From Thiogranum sp. (GTDB taxonomy: Bacteria; Pseudomonadota; Gammaproteobacteria; DSM-19610): 47,957 nucleotides of DNA. The notes under the pieces were generated by a model. It was not told where the DNA came from. It worked only from the letters and a program-made list of their open reading frames with translations, and did not search any database. The DNA lies in assembly GCA_030148775.1 (NCBI GenBank), contig JASBST010000026.1, forward strand, positions 1-47,957, written 5' to 3'. Every line of letters starts with the position of its first letter. Within the stretch, counting starts at the first letter, position 1. This document shows, in pieces, positions 14,328-23,748 of the stretch. Made by a program: the position numbers and the translations under genes.

Positions 14328-17267
14328 TCAACCGCGCTGACCGGCCTCGAGCGCGCGCTCCAGTACCTGCGCCAGGTGAAACACGTCTTTGCCGGTCTGT
14401 TGCACAATCTGCTCGCGGCAACTGAAGCCGTCGGCAATAATCCAGGTGGCCGCATCCGCCTGCCGCACGGCGGGCATCAGCACCTGTTCGCCGATGGCGG
14501 TGCTGAGCTCGTATTTGCCGCGCTCAAACCCGAACGACCCGGCCAGACCGCAACAGCCGGAATCCGGCCAGTGGCCGTCCAGGCCCAGGCGCTCGATCAA
14601 CTGCCGATCGCTGTGCGTGTCCAGAATCGCCTTTTGGTGGCAGTGCAGATGCACCAGCGCCTTGCCGTGCAGACGGGGCGGACGCCACTGACTTTTGCCC
14701 ACCAGGAATTCCGCCAGGGTAAAAACGTTTTCACCCAACCGGCGCGCCTCGTCATCGTCGGGATAAAGGCCGGCAAGTTCGTCGCGAAACACCGCGACAC
14801 AGCTCGGTTCCAGGCCGACGATCGGGGTGCCGCTGGCAATCTGCGGCCGCAGCACCCGCAAAATCTCGCGCAAGCGTTCGCGCGCCTGGTCGAGCAGGCC
14901 GAAATCATATAATGGGCGTCCGCAGCAAAGGGGCCGGCGCGGCACCAGCACATCGTGACCCGCCGCCTCCAGCACGCGCACGGCGGCGCGGGCGATCTGC
15001 GGATGAAAATAATTGCTAAAGGTATCGGCCCACAGCACCACGGGAGTGCCACGCAGGGGCTGCGACGGACGCGCGTGGAACCAGTGTTTGAACGGTTGCG
15101 GCGCGAACCTGGGGATGCTGCGCTGCGGCGCGATGCCCGCCACACCCTTGGCCGCCGCGCCGAACAGCCGGTTCTGGGTGAGAAAGTTGACCAGCCGCGG
15201 CGCATGCGCCGAGAGCCGCGCCCACCGGTCTATCTGGCCGAACGCGTAGGCCTGGCGCGGCCGGCGTCTGTGTTGATAGTGATGATATAGAAACTCCGCC
15301 TTGTAGGTGGCCATATCGACACTGACCGGACAGTCGCCTTTGCATCCCTTGCAGGCCAGGCAAAGATCCAGAGCCTCGCGCACCGCGTCGCTGCCCCAGC
15401 CGTCGCGGATGACCTCGCCAACCAGCATTTCGGTGAGCAGATGCGCGCGCCCGCGGGTACTGTGGCTTTCGTCCCGGGTGACCCGGTAGCTGGGGCACAT
15501 GGTGCCGCCCTCCTGTCGGCGGCACTTGCCGACGCCGACGCAGCGCAACAACGCCCGCGGAAAACTGCCGTGATCGGCGGGAAACTGAAAGCGCGTCTGC
15601 GGATTGACCACGGCGCGGATTTTTTCCAATCGCAGATGGCTGTCCGGCGGCGCGGCGTCGACCACCTTGCCGGGATTCATCATGCCGTCGGGATCCCAGA
15701 TGGCTTTGAATTCCCGAAACGCCTGCATCAACCGGGGACCGTACATCCGTTCCAGCAGCGCGCCGCGCGCCTGGCCATCGCCGTGCTCGCCCGAAAGCGA
15801 GCCGCCATAGCTGAGTACCAGATCGGCGGCCGCGTCGAGGAACTGCCGATAGCGCTGCACACCCGTTTCGCTGTCGAGCTTGAAATCGATGCGCGTGTGG
15901 ATACACCCCTGGCCGAAATGACCGTAAAGGTCGCAGGCATAGCCGTGTTGCTGCATCAGTTTGCGCAAGTCACGCAGATAGGGCCCGACGGACTGCGGCG
16001 GCACCGCGGAGTCCTCCCAGCCCGGCCAGGTCGGCGCCGCGTCCGGCAGATGAGCGGTGGCGCCGAGCGCCGATTCGCGAATTTCCCAGATGCGCTGCTG
16101 CTGATCCGGATCGCTGAACAGACGCATCGCCGGCGCCGACTCGTCCTGTTCAAGCCGCCGCATGACTTCCCGGGCTCGCTGATCGGCCGCATCTGCCGTA
16201 TCGGCGCCGAACTCCGCCACCAGCCAGCCCTCGCCTTGCGGCAGGTAGCGCAGATCGTCGGTGTGCAGGTGCACCTGCTGCATATCGCGCACCAAACCCA
16301 AGTCGATGCCTTCAAGACCGATGGGGCCGTGGCGCATGATTTCGCCGATATGATCACCGGCGGTATAAATATCGGCGTACCCCAACACGAGCAAAACGCG
16401 CGCCGGCGGACTGGGAACCAGGCGCACCGTGGCCTCGAGCACGGTCACGCAGGTCGATTCGGACCCGACCAGCGAACGGGCCACATGAAAGCCCTTTTCC
16501 GGCAGCAGGTCGTCGAGGTTATAACCCGATACCCGTCGCGGGATATCCGGGAAGCGCGCACGGATCTCGTCGGCATAGCGGTCGCGCAGTTGCCGCAGAC
16601 GGGCGTGGATCTGCGCCTGTCGCGGGTTCTCGCCGCCCGCCGTTGCGAAACTCTGGTCCATCGCACCCACCCGCATGCGGGTGCCGTCGTAGAGCAGAAT
16701 CTCCATCGAGTCGATATTATCCGAGGTACGGCCGCCCATAATGGAGTGAACCCCGCATGAGTTATTGCCGATCATGCCGCCGAGGGTGTTGTGATCGTGA
16801 GTGGAGGGATCCGGCGCGAAGGTCAGCGCGTGTTTCTCGGCGGCTTTGCGCAGGTCGTCCAAGACCACGCCCGGTTGCACCGTGGCGCGCCGGCGCTGCG
16901 GATCAATCGAAACGATCCGGTTCATATAGCGCGACATATCCATCACCACCGCGGTATTGCAGCACTGCCCCGCCAGGCTGGTTCCACCGCCCCGCGACAG
17001 CACCGCGACGGCATACTCGCGGCACGCCGCCACGCAGGCCGCCACATCGTCGGCGTCGCGCGGCAGCACCACACCGACCGGCACCTGGCGATAGTTGGAG
17101 GCATCGGTGGCGTACAAGGCCCGCGCCGCGTCGTCGAAACAAACATCGCCGCGCAGCGTCTCGCGCAGCCGGCGCGCCAGTCCTTCGACCTGTGCGCGGT
17201 CCTTGCTGGGCTGCCCGGCCGGCCTGTCGGCACCGACCAGGCGGGCGCTGGTTTCAGTGTTGAACAT
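14328..17267 (-). CDS. YdiJ-type FAD-binding and Fe-S oxidoreductase
   Basis: 979 residues joining three parts. The first is a PCMH-type FAD domain (about 60-290, with SRGGGTSLAGQ and GNNSCGVHS) plus FAD-oxidase C-terminal domain (GHFGQGCIH, GEHGDG at 493-498). The second is a 4Fe-4S region with C576, C582, C591 and CLACKGCKGDCP (636-647). The third is a CCG-type domain with CCGRPLYDFG and CCGLAGSFGFE. This matches E. coli YdiJ (about 1018 residues), which belongs with D-2-hydroxyacid dehydrogenases; D-2-hydroxyglutarate is the likely type of substrate, with electrons passed to the respiratory chain. Its start overlaps the end of the enolase-superfamily gene by 14 bases, which suggests coupled translation. 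Confidence 0.9.
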   Translation of the reverse strand: MFNTETSARLVGADRPAGQPSKDRAQVEGLARRLRETLRGDVCFDDAARALYATDASNYRQVPVGVVLPRDADDVAACVAACREYAVAVLSRGGGTSLAGQCCNTAVVMDMSRYMNRIVSIDPQRRRATVQPGVVLDDLRKAAEKHALTFAPDPSTHDHNTLGGMIGNNSCGVHSIMGGRTSDNIDSMEILLYDGTRMRVGAMDQSFATAGGENPRQAQIHARLRQLRDRYADEIRARFPDIPRRVSGYNLDDLLPEKGFHVARSLVGSESTCVTVLEATVRLVPSPPARVLLVLGYADIYTAGDHIGEIMRHGPIGLEGIDLGLVRDMQQVHLHTDDLRYLPQGEGWLVAEFGADTADAADQRAREVMRRLEQDESAPAMRLFSDPDQQQRIWEIRESALGATAHLPDAAPTWPGWEDSAVPPQSVGPYLRDLRKLMQQHGYACDLYGHFGQGCIHTRIDFKLDSETGVQRYRQFLDAAADLVLSYGGSLSGEHGDGQARGALLERMYGPRLMQAFREFKAIWDPDGMMNPGKVVDAAPPDSHLRLEKIRAVVNPQTRFQFPADHGSFPRALLRCVGVGKCRRQEGGTMCPSYRVTRDESHSTRGRAHLLTEMLVGEVIRDGWGSDAVREALDLCLACKGCKGDCPVSVDMATYKAEFLYHHYQHRRRPRQAYAFGQIDRWARLSAHAPRLVNFLTQNRLFGAAAKGVAGIAPQRSIPRFAPQPFKHWFHARPSQPLRGTPVVLWADTFSNYFHPQIARAAVRVLEAAGHDVLVPRRPLCCGRPLYDFGLLDQARERLREILRVLRPQIASGTPIVGLEPSCVAVFRDELAGLYPDDDEARRLGENVFTLAEFLVGKSQWRPPRLHGKALVHLHCHQKAILDTHSDRQLIERLGLDGHWPDSGCCGLAGSFGFERGKYELSTAIGEQVLMPAVRQADAATWIIADGFSCREQIVQQTGKDVFHLAQVLERALEAGQRG

Positions 17268-18360
17268 AGCGTTGTGCCACTTGCGTTTTGAGGCTCAAGC
17301 CCAGACCCGGGCGCTGCAAATCCGGTCTGAGCTGACCGTCGCGAATCTGCGGCGCACCGTCGAACAACAGCTGTTCGATGCGCGCGTGGTCGTGAAACCA
17401 TTCCAGGCTTTCCACCGGTTGCAACGCGCAGGCCGCGTGCAGGTGAATACCGGGGGCGGTGTGCGTCGACAGCGGAATCTGGAACGCCTGACAGAGCGCG
17501 GCCACTTCCAGCAGACCGGAGATGCCCCCGCAGCGTGTCGCATCGGCCTGCAGAACATCGACGGCCCCGGCTTGCAACATATGCCGGAAATACACACCGT
17601 GATAGCCGTACTCACCGGCGGTGACGCGCAACCCTCCCGGCGCCCGATCGCGCAACAGGCGCAGGCCCTCGAGATCGTCCGACGAAACCGGCTCCTCGAA
17701 CCAGCTGACGCCCCGGTCCCGGCAATAGTGCGCCCAATGCAGGGCCTGTTTGCGCTCATAGCCGCCATTGGCGTCGACAAACAGCTCCACGGCGTCGCCG
17801 ATCGCCTTGCGCGCCACCTCGATACGCTGAGGGTCGGCTTGCGGCTGGCGCGCGATTTTAATTTTCACGCTGGCAAAGCCATGTTCGGCCCAGTCGCTCA
17901 GTTGTTTGCGCAACTGGTCCGGGGAATAACTGGTAAACCCACCGCTGCCGTAGGCGGCGACCACCGGGCGCGCGGCGCCCAACAACTTCACCAGGGATAG
18001 ATCCAGCAATTTGGCCTTGAGATCCCACAGTGCGATATCGACCGCGGACAGCGCCATCGAACTGATACCGGGACGACCGAGATTGCGCATCACGCCGGTC
18101 ATGGCCCGCCGGCAGGCCGGGATATCCAGCGCATCCAGCCCCTCGATCGCGCCCGAGAGCTTGCCATCGATGAGCACGGCGACACTGCGGTCGGCATAAG
18201 TGAAGCCCACCCCTGTGGATCCGCCGGCGTCGACCTCAACCCATACCAGCGTGGTTGAGTTCCACGCCAGGGTCGCGTCCGACTCCGGTGTGTCGGTGGG
18301 GATCACAAAGACCCGAGTCCTGAGCGCCGCAACCGGCGCCCCGCTGTCGCTCGTCGACAT
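17254..18360 (-). CDS. Enolase-superfamily enzyme (mandelate racemase/muconate cycloisomerase-like)
   Basis: 368 residues with the mandelate racemase layout: a capping domain (1-130), then a TIM barrel. Catalytic and metal residues are visible: KxK base at Lys166/Lys168, metal ligands Asp196 (FVDANGG), the Glu pair 222-223 (FEEPV) and Glu250 (TAGEY), and the second base His300 (STHTAPGIH) paired with Asp273. These enzymes abstract the proton next to a carboxylate. Members acting on sugar acids are dehydratases. Lying between a ThDP enzyme and a 2-hydroxyacid dehydrogenase, a sugar-acid role is a reasonable inference, but the substrate is not readable. Only 8 bases separate it from the ThDP gene upstream. 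Confidence 0.88.
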   Translation of the reverse strand: MSTSDSGAPVAALRTRVFVIPTDTPESDATLAWNSTTLVWVEVDAGGSTGVGFTYADRSVAVLIDGKLSGAIEGLDALDIPACRRAMTGVMRNLGRPGISSMALSAVDIALWDLKAKLLDLSLVKLLGAARPVVAAYGSGGFTSYSPDQLRKQLSDWAEHGFASVKIKIARQPQADPQRIEVARKAIGDAVELFVDANGGYERKQALHWAHYCRDRGVSWFEEPVSSDDLEGLRLLRDRAPGGLRVTAGEYGYHGVYFRHMLQAGAVDVLQADATRCGGISGLLEVAALCQAFQIPLSTHTAPGIHLHAACALQPVESLEWFHDHARIEQLLFDGAPQIRDGQLRPDLQRPGLGLSLKTQVAQRYVQH

Positions 18361-18368
18361 GTCCTTAC

Positions 18369-20162
18369 TCAGTCCTTGCGCGGCAATAGCTCGGCGGCAA
18401 ATTGGCGCACGGAATTGGCCAGCACACCTTTAGCCTCGGTGTCGCCCTTCAGCAGGGAGGTCAGATAGGCTCTGGCCTGCTTCAGCGAGATGTGCGGCGG
18501 CAGCGGCGGCACGTTCGGATCGGTATAAGCCTCCAACACCACCGGCCGGTCGGCGCGCAGCGCCTCGTCCCAGGCATCGCCGATCTGCTGCGGACGGTCG
18601 ACGCGCAGACCGCGCAGACCGAGCATCTGGGCATAGTCCGCATAGGGGAAATCGGGAAGTTCCTGCGAGCTCTCCCATTTCGGATCGCCGCCGAGCACGC
18701 GCTGTTCCCAGGTGACCTGGTTGAGATCGCGATTGTTGAGCACGGCAATAATCAGATTGGGCCGTTCCCACTGCTGCCAGTACTTGGCGATGGTCAACAG
18801 TTCGCTGTTGCCGTTCATCTGCATGGCGCCGTCGCCCACCAGGGCGATGACGGGCCTTTCCGGAAAGGCGAACTTGGCCGCAATGGCGTAGGGCACGCCG
18901 GGGCCCATGGTGGCCAGGTTGCCCGACAGCGAAGCCATCATGCCGCGGCGCACGCGCAGGTCGCGGGCATACCAGTTGGCGGCGGACCCCGAGTCCGAAG
19001 CCAGAATGCATTGATCCGGCAGCCGCTCGGACAATTCCCAGAACAACCGTTGTGGATTGATCGGATCGGCCTCCTGGTAGGCGCGCTCTTCCAGCGTGCG
19101 CCACCATTGGGCGATTTTCTTCTCGATGCGCTCGCGCCAGTCGCGCTTGGACTTGCGCTGCAACCTCGGGATCAGCGCGCGCAGGGTCAACGCGCTGTCG
19201 CCGACCAGGCCGACTTCCATCGGATAGCGGATACTGAGCATGCGGCCGTCGATATCGACCTGGACGCCGCGCGCCTGACCTTCCTCGGGAAGAAATTCCG
19301 AATAGGGGAAGCCCGAACCCACCATCAGCAAAGTGTCGCACTGGGTCATCAGATCGTAGCTGGGCTCGGTGCCGAGCAGGCCGATGGAGCCGGTCACGAA
19401 CGGCAGATCGTCGGGTAGCGCGGCTTTTCCCAGCAGCGCCTTGGCCACACCGGCGCCTAGCAGATCCGCCACCTCGATCACCTCGTCGGTGGCGTTGAGC
19501 GCGCCGGCACCCACCAGAATCGCCACGCGCTCGCCGGCGTTCAGTATCTGCGCGGCCCGGTCGAGGTCGGCCTCGGCGGGCACCACCCGAGGGGAACAGT
19601 AGCCGGTACCGGAGTGCAGCGTGCCGTGGGCCCGCGGCGGTTGCGCCACCGCGGCGGCTTCCTGCACATCGTTCGGAATGATCACGCAGGTGACGGTGCG
19701 CATGACCTTGGCGGTGCGTACGGCCCGATCGATCACGTGCCGCATCTGTGCCGGCGTGGTGACCATTTGCACGTATTCGTGGGCGACATCCTTGAACAGC
19801 GCCGCCAGATCGACCTCCTGCTGGTAATTGCCGCCAAGCGCGCTGCGCGCCTGCTGACCGACGATGGCGACCACCGGTTGGTGGTCGAGCTTGGCGTCAT
19901 ACAATCCATTGAGCAGATGGATCGCGCCGGGCCCGGAGGTCGCCAGACAGACGCCCACTTCGCCGCTGAACTTGGTGTGGGCGCAGGCCATGAACGCCGC
20001 CATCTCCTCATGGCGCGACTGCACGAAACGGAGTTTCTCCCCCTCGGCACGATCGAAGGCGCCCATGATGCCGTTGATACCGTCGCCCGGATAGCCGTAG
20101 ACCCGGCTGACGCCCCATTCCTGCAGCCTTTGCAGAAGAAAATCCGCCGTAGTGTCGCTCAT
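18369..20162 (-). CDS. Thiamine-diphosphate-dependent enzyme (pyruvate oxidase/acetolactate synthase-like)
   Basis: 597 residues with the three domains of the POX family: N-terminal PYR domain with catalytic Glu52 (RHEEMAAFMA), a central FAD/nucleotide-type domain, and a C-terminal PP domain with GDGAMQMN followed by NN, the ThDP/Mg site. The overall sequence resembles PoxB-like proteins annotated as thiamine pyrophosphate-requiring enzymes. Those decarboxylate 2-oxo acids, sometimes with electron transfer to quinone. The C-terminus lacks an obvious PoxB-type membrane-binding helix. It lies 34 bases after the GH15 gene and 8 before the enolase-superfamily gene. The exact substrate is uncertain; pyruvate is most likely. 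Confidence 0.88.
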   Translation of the reverse strand: MSDTTADFLLQRLQEWGVSRVYGYPGDGINGIMGAFDRAEGEKLRFVQSRHEEMAAFMACAHTKFSGEVGVCLATSGPGAIHLLNGLYDAKLDHQPVVAIVGQQARSALGGNYQQEVDLAALFKDVAHEYVQMVTTPAQMRHVIDRAVRTAKVMRTVTCVIIPNDVQEAAAVAQPPRAHGTLHSGTGYCSPRVVPAEADLDRAAQILNAGERVAILVGAGALNATDEVIEVADLLGAGVAKALLGKAALPDDLPFVTGSIGLLGTEPSYDLMTQCDTLLMVGSGFPYSEFLPEEGQARGVQVDIDGRMLSIRYPMEVGLVGDSALTLRALIPRLQRKSKRDWRERIEKKIAQWWRTLEERAYQEADPINPQRLFWELSERLPDQCILASDSGSAANWYARDLRVRRGMMASLSGNLATMGPGVPYAIAAKFAFPERPVIALVGDGAMQMNGNSELLTIAKYWQQWERPNLIIAVLNNRDLNQVTWEQRVLGGDPKWESSQELPDFPYADYAQMLGLRGLRVDRPQQIGDAWDEALRADRPVVLEAYTDPNVPPLPPHISLKQARAYLTSLLKGDTEAKGVLANSVRQFAAELLPRKD

Positions 20163-20196
20163 TGCAGTGCCTCCGTTTCGGTTGCGCCCGACGTCG

Positions 20197-22041
20197 CTAG
20201 ACGTTGATGTTTCGTTTCTTCAGCGCCAACGCCGCCGTGATATGAGATAAATGCGTCAATCCCTGCGGGTAGTTCGACCAGAGTCGCCGCTGCCGGGTAT
20301 CGTATTGCTCCGAGAACAGCCCGAGCGCATTGGCCGTCATCGCGCTGCGTCTGAATGCGCCACGGGCGTCTTCGTAGCGGTCCTGGTAGGCCAGGCATTC
20401 GGCGAGCCAGAAAGAACAGGCCAGGAACGCCCCTTCCTCGCCCGGCAGGCCGTCCGGCGAGTTGTAGCGCCGCAGCAACCCGTCCTTGTCGAGGACCGAG
20501 CGGATGGCGTCGGTCGTGCGCAGCATGCGCTCGTCGCAATAATCGATAAAACCAACCCCGGGCAACCGCAACAGCGCGGCGTCGAGATAGCGGTTGCCGA
20601 ACGCCTGCACGAAAACCCCCTCGGCGGCGTCATAGCCGTGCTCGCAGACCGCGGCTCTCACGGCATCGCGCGCCGCTTTCCACTGCGGTATCGGCGCCTT
20701 CTTGTCCAGCTCCGCGGCCAGGGCGATGGCGCGATTGAGGGCACTCCAACACATGACCTTGGAATGCACGTAGTGCTGGGGTTCGCCGCGGATCTCCCAG
20801 ATGCCGTGGTCGGGCTCCTGCCAATGCGCACAGACCCAGTCGACCAGATCAACCAGAAACTCCCAGTAATCCGCCGACGGCTTGTGCCCGTGCTGGTGCC
20901 ACAACCAGGACAGTTCCAGCGTTTCGCCGAATACGTCCAGTTGATATTGATGCGCGGCGTTGTTGCCGACGCGCACCGGCGTGGCACCGCGATAGCCGGC
21001 CAGACTCTCGAGCTCGTGCTCCTCGTGTCGGCGCCCGCCATCGATGCCGAAATGACTGTGCATCTGATTCGCGATACCTGAGCAGATGCTCTCTATAAAG
21101 CGGCGGAAACAAAACGCCTCTTGGTCACAACCCACCTCCACCAGGGCGTGGGCGGTAAAAGCGGCATCGCGGACCCAGCTGAAACGGTAGTCCCAGTTAC
21201 GGGTACCCTTCAGTCCCTCCGGCAATGAGGTCGTGGGCGCGGCGATGATAGCCCCGGTAGGTGCGTAACTCAGCGCCTTGAGCAAAATGGCCGAGCGCCT
21301 GACGCCGGGCATTTCAGTGCTGTCAATGCCGATTTTCCCGCTCCAGCGCCGCCACCACTCAAGTGTGTCCGTTAACGACTGTCCGATTCGCTGCGCATCG
21401 CGCTGCCCGACCGGGTCCGCCTCGAGATCTTCCGGGCGTGCGAAGCGCAGGGACAGGAATCTGCGCTGTCCCGGTCTCAGGGCCAGCGCCGCGCCCAAGG
21501 CGTGCTTGCCGCGCATTTCCAGATCCATGTCGCTGTCGATGATCAGGCCGTAGTTACCGCCGACCGCACTGTGCCTGCGCGGCCCGCGGCGTTGGATCCA
21601 GGGTTTTACACCACCGAAACTGAAACGCGGCTGGATATCGACGGCGAGCGGAATTTCACCGTGCACCCCTTCCACAATACGCACCAGTTCACAGGCCGCT
21701 GCGGAATCCGGGCCATGAATGGCAAAGAAATCGGTGACGGTGGCACTGCCGGCTTCGCCATGGAATTCGGTGCTGAGCACCATGGTGTCTTCATGATACG
21801 CCCAACGGGTTTCGAAATTGTCATGCGCCGGGGCGATGTTGCAAAAACCCGCCCGCTCCCAGTCGAGCAACCGACCGAAACAGGGATCGGAATCGAAACG
21901 CGGCATGCAGCACCAATCGATGGAGCCAAACCGCGATACGAGCGCGGCGGCGTGGCAATCGCCGATCAGGCCATAGTCGCCTATGGCGCAGGCTTCGCTG
22001 ATCGAAAAAGGTTGTAGAGGTTTTCTTAGCGCTTCTGTCAT
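20197..22041 (-). CDS. Glycoside hydrolase family 15 protein (glucoamylase/trehalase-like)
   Basis: 614 residues from ATG 22041. The N-terminal part (AIGDYGLIGDCHAAALVSRF, SIDWCCMPRFDS) is the beta-sandwich of bacterial GH15 proteins. The (alpha/alpha)6 barrel follows with NWDYRFSWVRDAAFT, the general acid region HGIWEIRGEPQHYVHSK, and a C-terminal acid pair in LPGEEGAFLACSFWLAE. The family hydrolyses terminal alpha-glucosidic bonds. This bacterial branch includes trehalases as well as glucoamylases, so both remain possible. No signal peptide, hence cytoplasmic. GTG 22053 directly after a stop is an alternative start. It is the first gene of the six-gene minus-strand run, with a palindrome upstream at 22109-22124. 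Confidence 0.88.
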   Translation of the reverse strand: MTEALRKPLQPFSISEACAIGDYGLIGDCHAAALVSRFGSIDWCCMPRFDSDPCFGRLLDWERAGFCNIAPAHDNFETRWAYHEDTMVLSTEFHGEAGSATVTDFFAIHGPDSAAACELVRIVEGVHGEIPLAVDIQPRFSFGGVKPWIQRRGPRRHSAVGGNYGLIIDSDMDLEMRGKHALGAALALRPGQRRFLSLRFARPEDLEADPVGQRDAQRIGQSLTDTLEWWRRWSGKIGIDSTEMPGVRRSAILLKALSYAPTGAIIAAPTTSLPEGLKGTRNWDYRFSWVRDAAFTAHALVEVGCDQEAFCFRRFIESICSGIANQMHSHFGIDGGRRHEEHELESLAGYRGATPVRVGNNAAHQYQLDVFGETLELSWLWHQHGHKPSADYWEFLVDLVDWVCAHWQEPDHGIWEIRGEPQHYVHSKVMCWSALNRAIALAAELDKKAPIPQWKAARDAVRAAVCEHGYDAAEGVFVQAFGNRYLDAALLRLPGVGFIDYCDERMLRTTDAIRSVLDKDGLLRRYNSPDGLPGEEGAFLACSFWLAECLAYQDRYEDARGAFRRSAMTANALGLFSEQYDTRQRRLWSNYPQGLTHLSHITAALALKKRNINV

Positions 22042-22108
22042 ACTATTCGCCACTCACTAACTTCATAATCCCTAGTCTGAAAAATAATGGGGCGCAAAGC
22101 CGCTAACA

Positions 22109-22124
22109 TTGAAAATCTTCAATC
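22109..22124. promoter_or_regulatory. Inverted repeat ATTGAA-AATC-TTCAAT upstream of the GH15 operon
   Basis: Perfect six-base arms, 68 bases before the GH15 start. The string AATCTTCAA within it recurs inverted at 22216-22224. Possible operator of the operon; regulator unknown. Confidence 0.35.
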
Positions 22125-22261
22125 GGCGGTGCGCCGGTTTTCCGGTTCGTCGCGGCACGAAACTTGTCGCACTGTAGATCGTACAGAGCGGTAACGGGGC
22201 TAGCGCAGCGAGGAGTTGAAGATTGCGTTATGGCCGCAACCCCGCGGATCTGCCTGACCCG

Positions 22262-22789
22262 TCACACCGTGCCCACCGCGTCATGGCTGTTTCGCCGCAA
22301 TACCTCGAGCACACGCTGCGCCTCGCGATGAGTCCGCGCGTAGACCAGCACGAACCACCGATTGCGCCGCAACGCGTCTGTGGCGTGAACGACAACACGG
22401 TCATGATCCGGCCGCAGCGTTATCAGACCAGCGATAAACAATCCGGCCAGGGTGCCCAGAAACGCCAGCGCGAACGCACTGTAAAGCGGATTTTCCGAGA
22501 ACGGCGGTACGCCGGTCAGCATGAAAATGGCTGCGACGAGCAGTCCGGTAACCAACCCGACCAGTCCGAGGAAGACGTGAGTGCGCGCCAGCGTCCTCCA
22601 GATCCCTTTGGTCTCAGGCTCCAGTTTTTTCTCGACGTTGCTATCGTGGGGCGCAAGCACGCTGATCTGGTCCGCATCGATGTCCAGGTTGTCGATGAGC
22701 GAACAAACGGCGGCCTGAGCTTCAGCGGCATCCTCAAAGGCGGCGCCGGCGCGCGAGGGGTAGATCTCGCCAGTGAGTTTTGTTTTCAT
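22262..22789 (-). CDS. Membrane protein of unknown function
   Basis: 175 residues. An N-terminal alpha/beta part (about 1-60) resembles the small domains seen in general-stress 17M/YflT-type proteins (FEDAAEAQAAVCSLIDNLDI, DQISVLAPHD). Two membrane helices follow (about 71-95 and 101-123), the second glycine-rich. A second alpha/beta part (about 125-170) contains VVVHATDALRRNRWFVLVYA. It reads like a membrane hairpin between two cytoplasmic domains. The start is ATG 22789 with a purine-rich GAGAGACCCCAAG upstream. I do not recognise a characterised family. It lies 37 bases after the small membrane protein at 22827. Confidence 0.7.
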   Translation of the reverse strand: MKTKLTGEIYPSRAGAAFEDAAEAQAAVCSLIDNLDIDADQISVLAPHDSNVEKKLEPETKGIWRTLARTHVFLGLVGLVTGLLVAAIFMLTGVPPFSENPLYSAFALAFLGTLAGLFIAGLITLRPDHDRVVVHATDALRRNRWFVLVYARTHREAQRVLEVLRRNSHDAVGTV

Positions 22790-22826
22790 GATCTTGGGGT
22801 CTCTCTTGTTCCGTTTCGAGGATTCG

Positions 22827-23117
22827 CTATGCGGCGAGGCCGGGCCTGAGCCGACGCTTGAAGTAAAGCGTGAGCCCCGCGGGAACGTGCACCAGACAAA
22901 AACCCAGGGTCAGGCTAAGCACCCACTCCTGCGGTTTCTCCGGCATGACGATGACGCAAAACACGGCGGCGGCGGCAATGCCGGCGGTGGTAAAAAACCG
23001 CCGTGCCGCCCTGGCTTTCACTCGATCCGCGACATGCCAGGAAAGCTGAAAATGCGTGTAGACAGCTGTGGTTATCAACAGCACCAACAGCAGCAAGTCG
23101 TGGCCGAGATACATCAT
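22827..23117 (-). CDS. Small three-helix membrane protein, hypothetical
   Basis: 96 residues with three probable membrane helices (about 6-24, 43-59 and 67-87) separated by basic loops (DRVKARAARRFF). No conserved motif that I recognise. ATG 23117 is preceded by GAGG at 11 bases. GTG 23126 is also possible but has the same site only two bases away. Probably co-transcribed with the membrane protein at 22262-22789. Confidence 0.6.
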   Translation of the reverse strand: MMYLGHDLLLLVLLITTAVYTHFQLSWHVADRVKARAARRFFTTAGIAAAAVFCVIVMPEKPQEWVLSLTLGFCLVHVPAGLTLYFKRRLRPGLAA

Positions 23118-23223
23118 CGGGTTCACAGCCTCACATCGAGTCGTTACGTCCGGTTACTAAAATCAGGACGAAAAACCTACGCCGACGCCGCTGCGGAGAC
23201 TATCGGAAGGCCCTGAGAACACT

Positions 23224-23239
23224 GTAGTCATCGGACTAC
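23224..23239. terminator. Weak hairpin GTAGTC-ATCG-GACTAC
   Basis: Six-base stem just downstream of the stop of the small protein at 23261-23521 (minus strand). No T-run follows on that strand, so termination is uncertain. Confidence 0.25.
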
Positions 23240-23260
23240 GGTTTCGTTCCATCAACCCCG

Positions 23261-23521
23261 TCAGTGATTTCGCAGCGCGTCGATCAATTGTCCTTTGGTC
23301 ATCCTGGAACGGCCGCTGATACCGACTTTACGCGCCTGCTGATACAGCGCCTGTTTCCCCCAGTCCTCGTAGCGCTGGGAATGGCCGCCCTTGTGACCGG
23401 TCTGCGATCGATCCGAGTTGGCGATTCGGGCCGCTTTTTCCTTGCTGAGCCCTTCGCGGCGCAGCGCCTCGTATTGCTCGTCGTCTTTGATCTGAGAACC
23501 GTGATTGTGTCCGGGAACCAT
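23261..23521 (-). CDS. Small protein with Ku-like C-terminal SAP/Rho_N-type module
   Basis: 86 residues, basic, with no membrane segment. The N-terminal half (GSQIKDDEQYEALRREGLSK, then AARIANSDRSQ) is found in small stress-type proteins of proteobacteria. The C-terminal ~30 residues (ALYQQARKVGISGRSRMTK and QLIDALRNH) match the last 30 residues of the Ku protein encoded at 24677-25645 in 16 of 29 positions. Such GRSxMxKxxLI helices belong to the SAP/Rho N-terminal helix-extension-helix type and usually bind nucleic acid. ATG 23521 is favoured over GTG 23527 because GGAG lies 8 bases before it. Confidence 0.75.
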   Translation of the reverse strand: MVPGHNHGSQIKDDEQYEALRREGLSKEKAARIANSDRSQTGHKGGHSQRYEDWGKQALYQQARKVGISGRSRMTKGQLIDALRNH

Positions 23522-23748
23522 GATCACTTCTCCTCTAGGCTGATTTTGGCGATAACGGCAGACGCATAATTCGTGCCCGAGCTGTTACGTGACTGAAAGA
23601 CCGTGCAATTGCCGCGGCGCAATGAATGTAGTTGCGCCCGCCGTCCGCGGCCGTTGGGTGATATGCGCCAGTGGCGGTGGAAATCCCCCCTCTCCCGACC
23701 GCCCTATCCGTTGCTGCTATCCTGAGGATGACAACTGGAAAACCTGAG

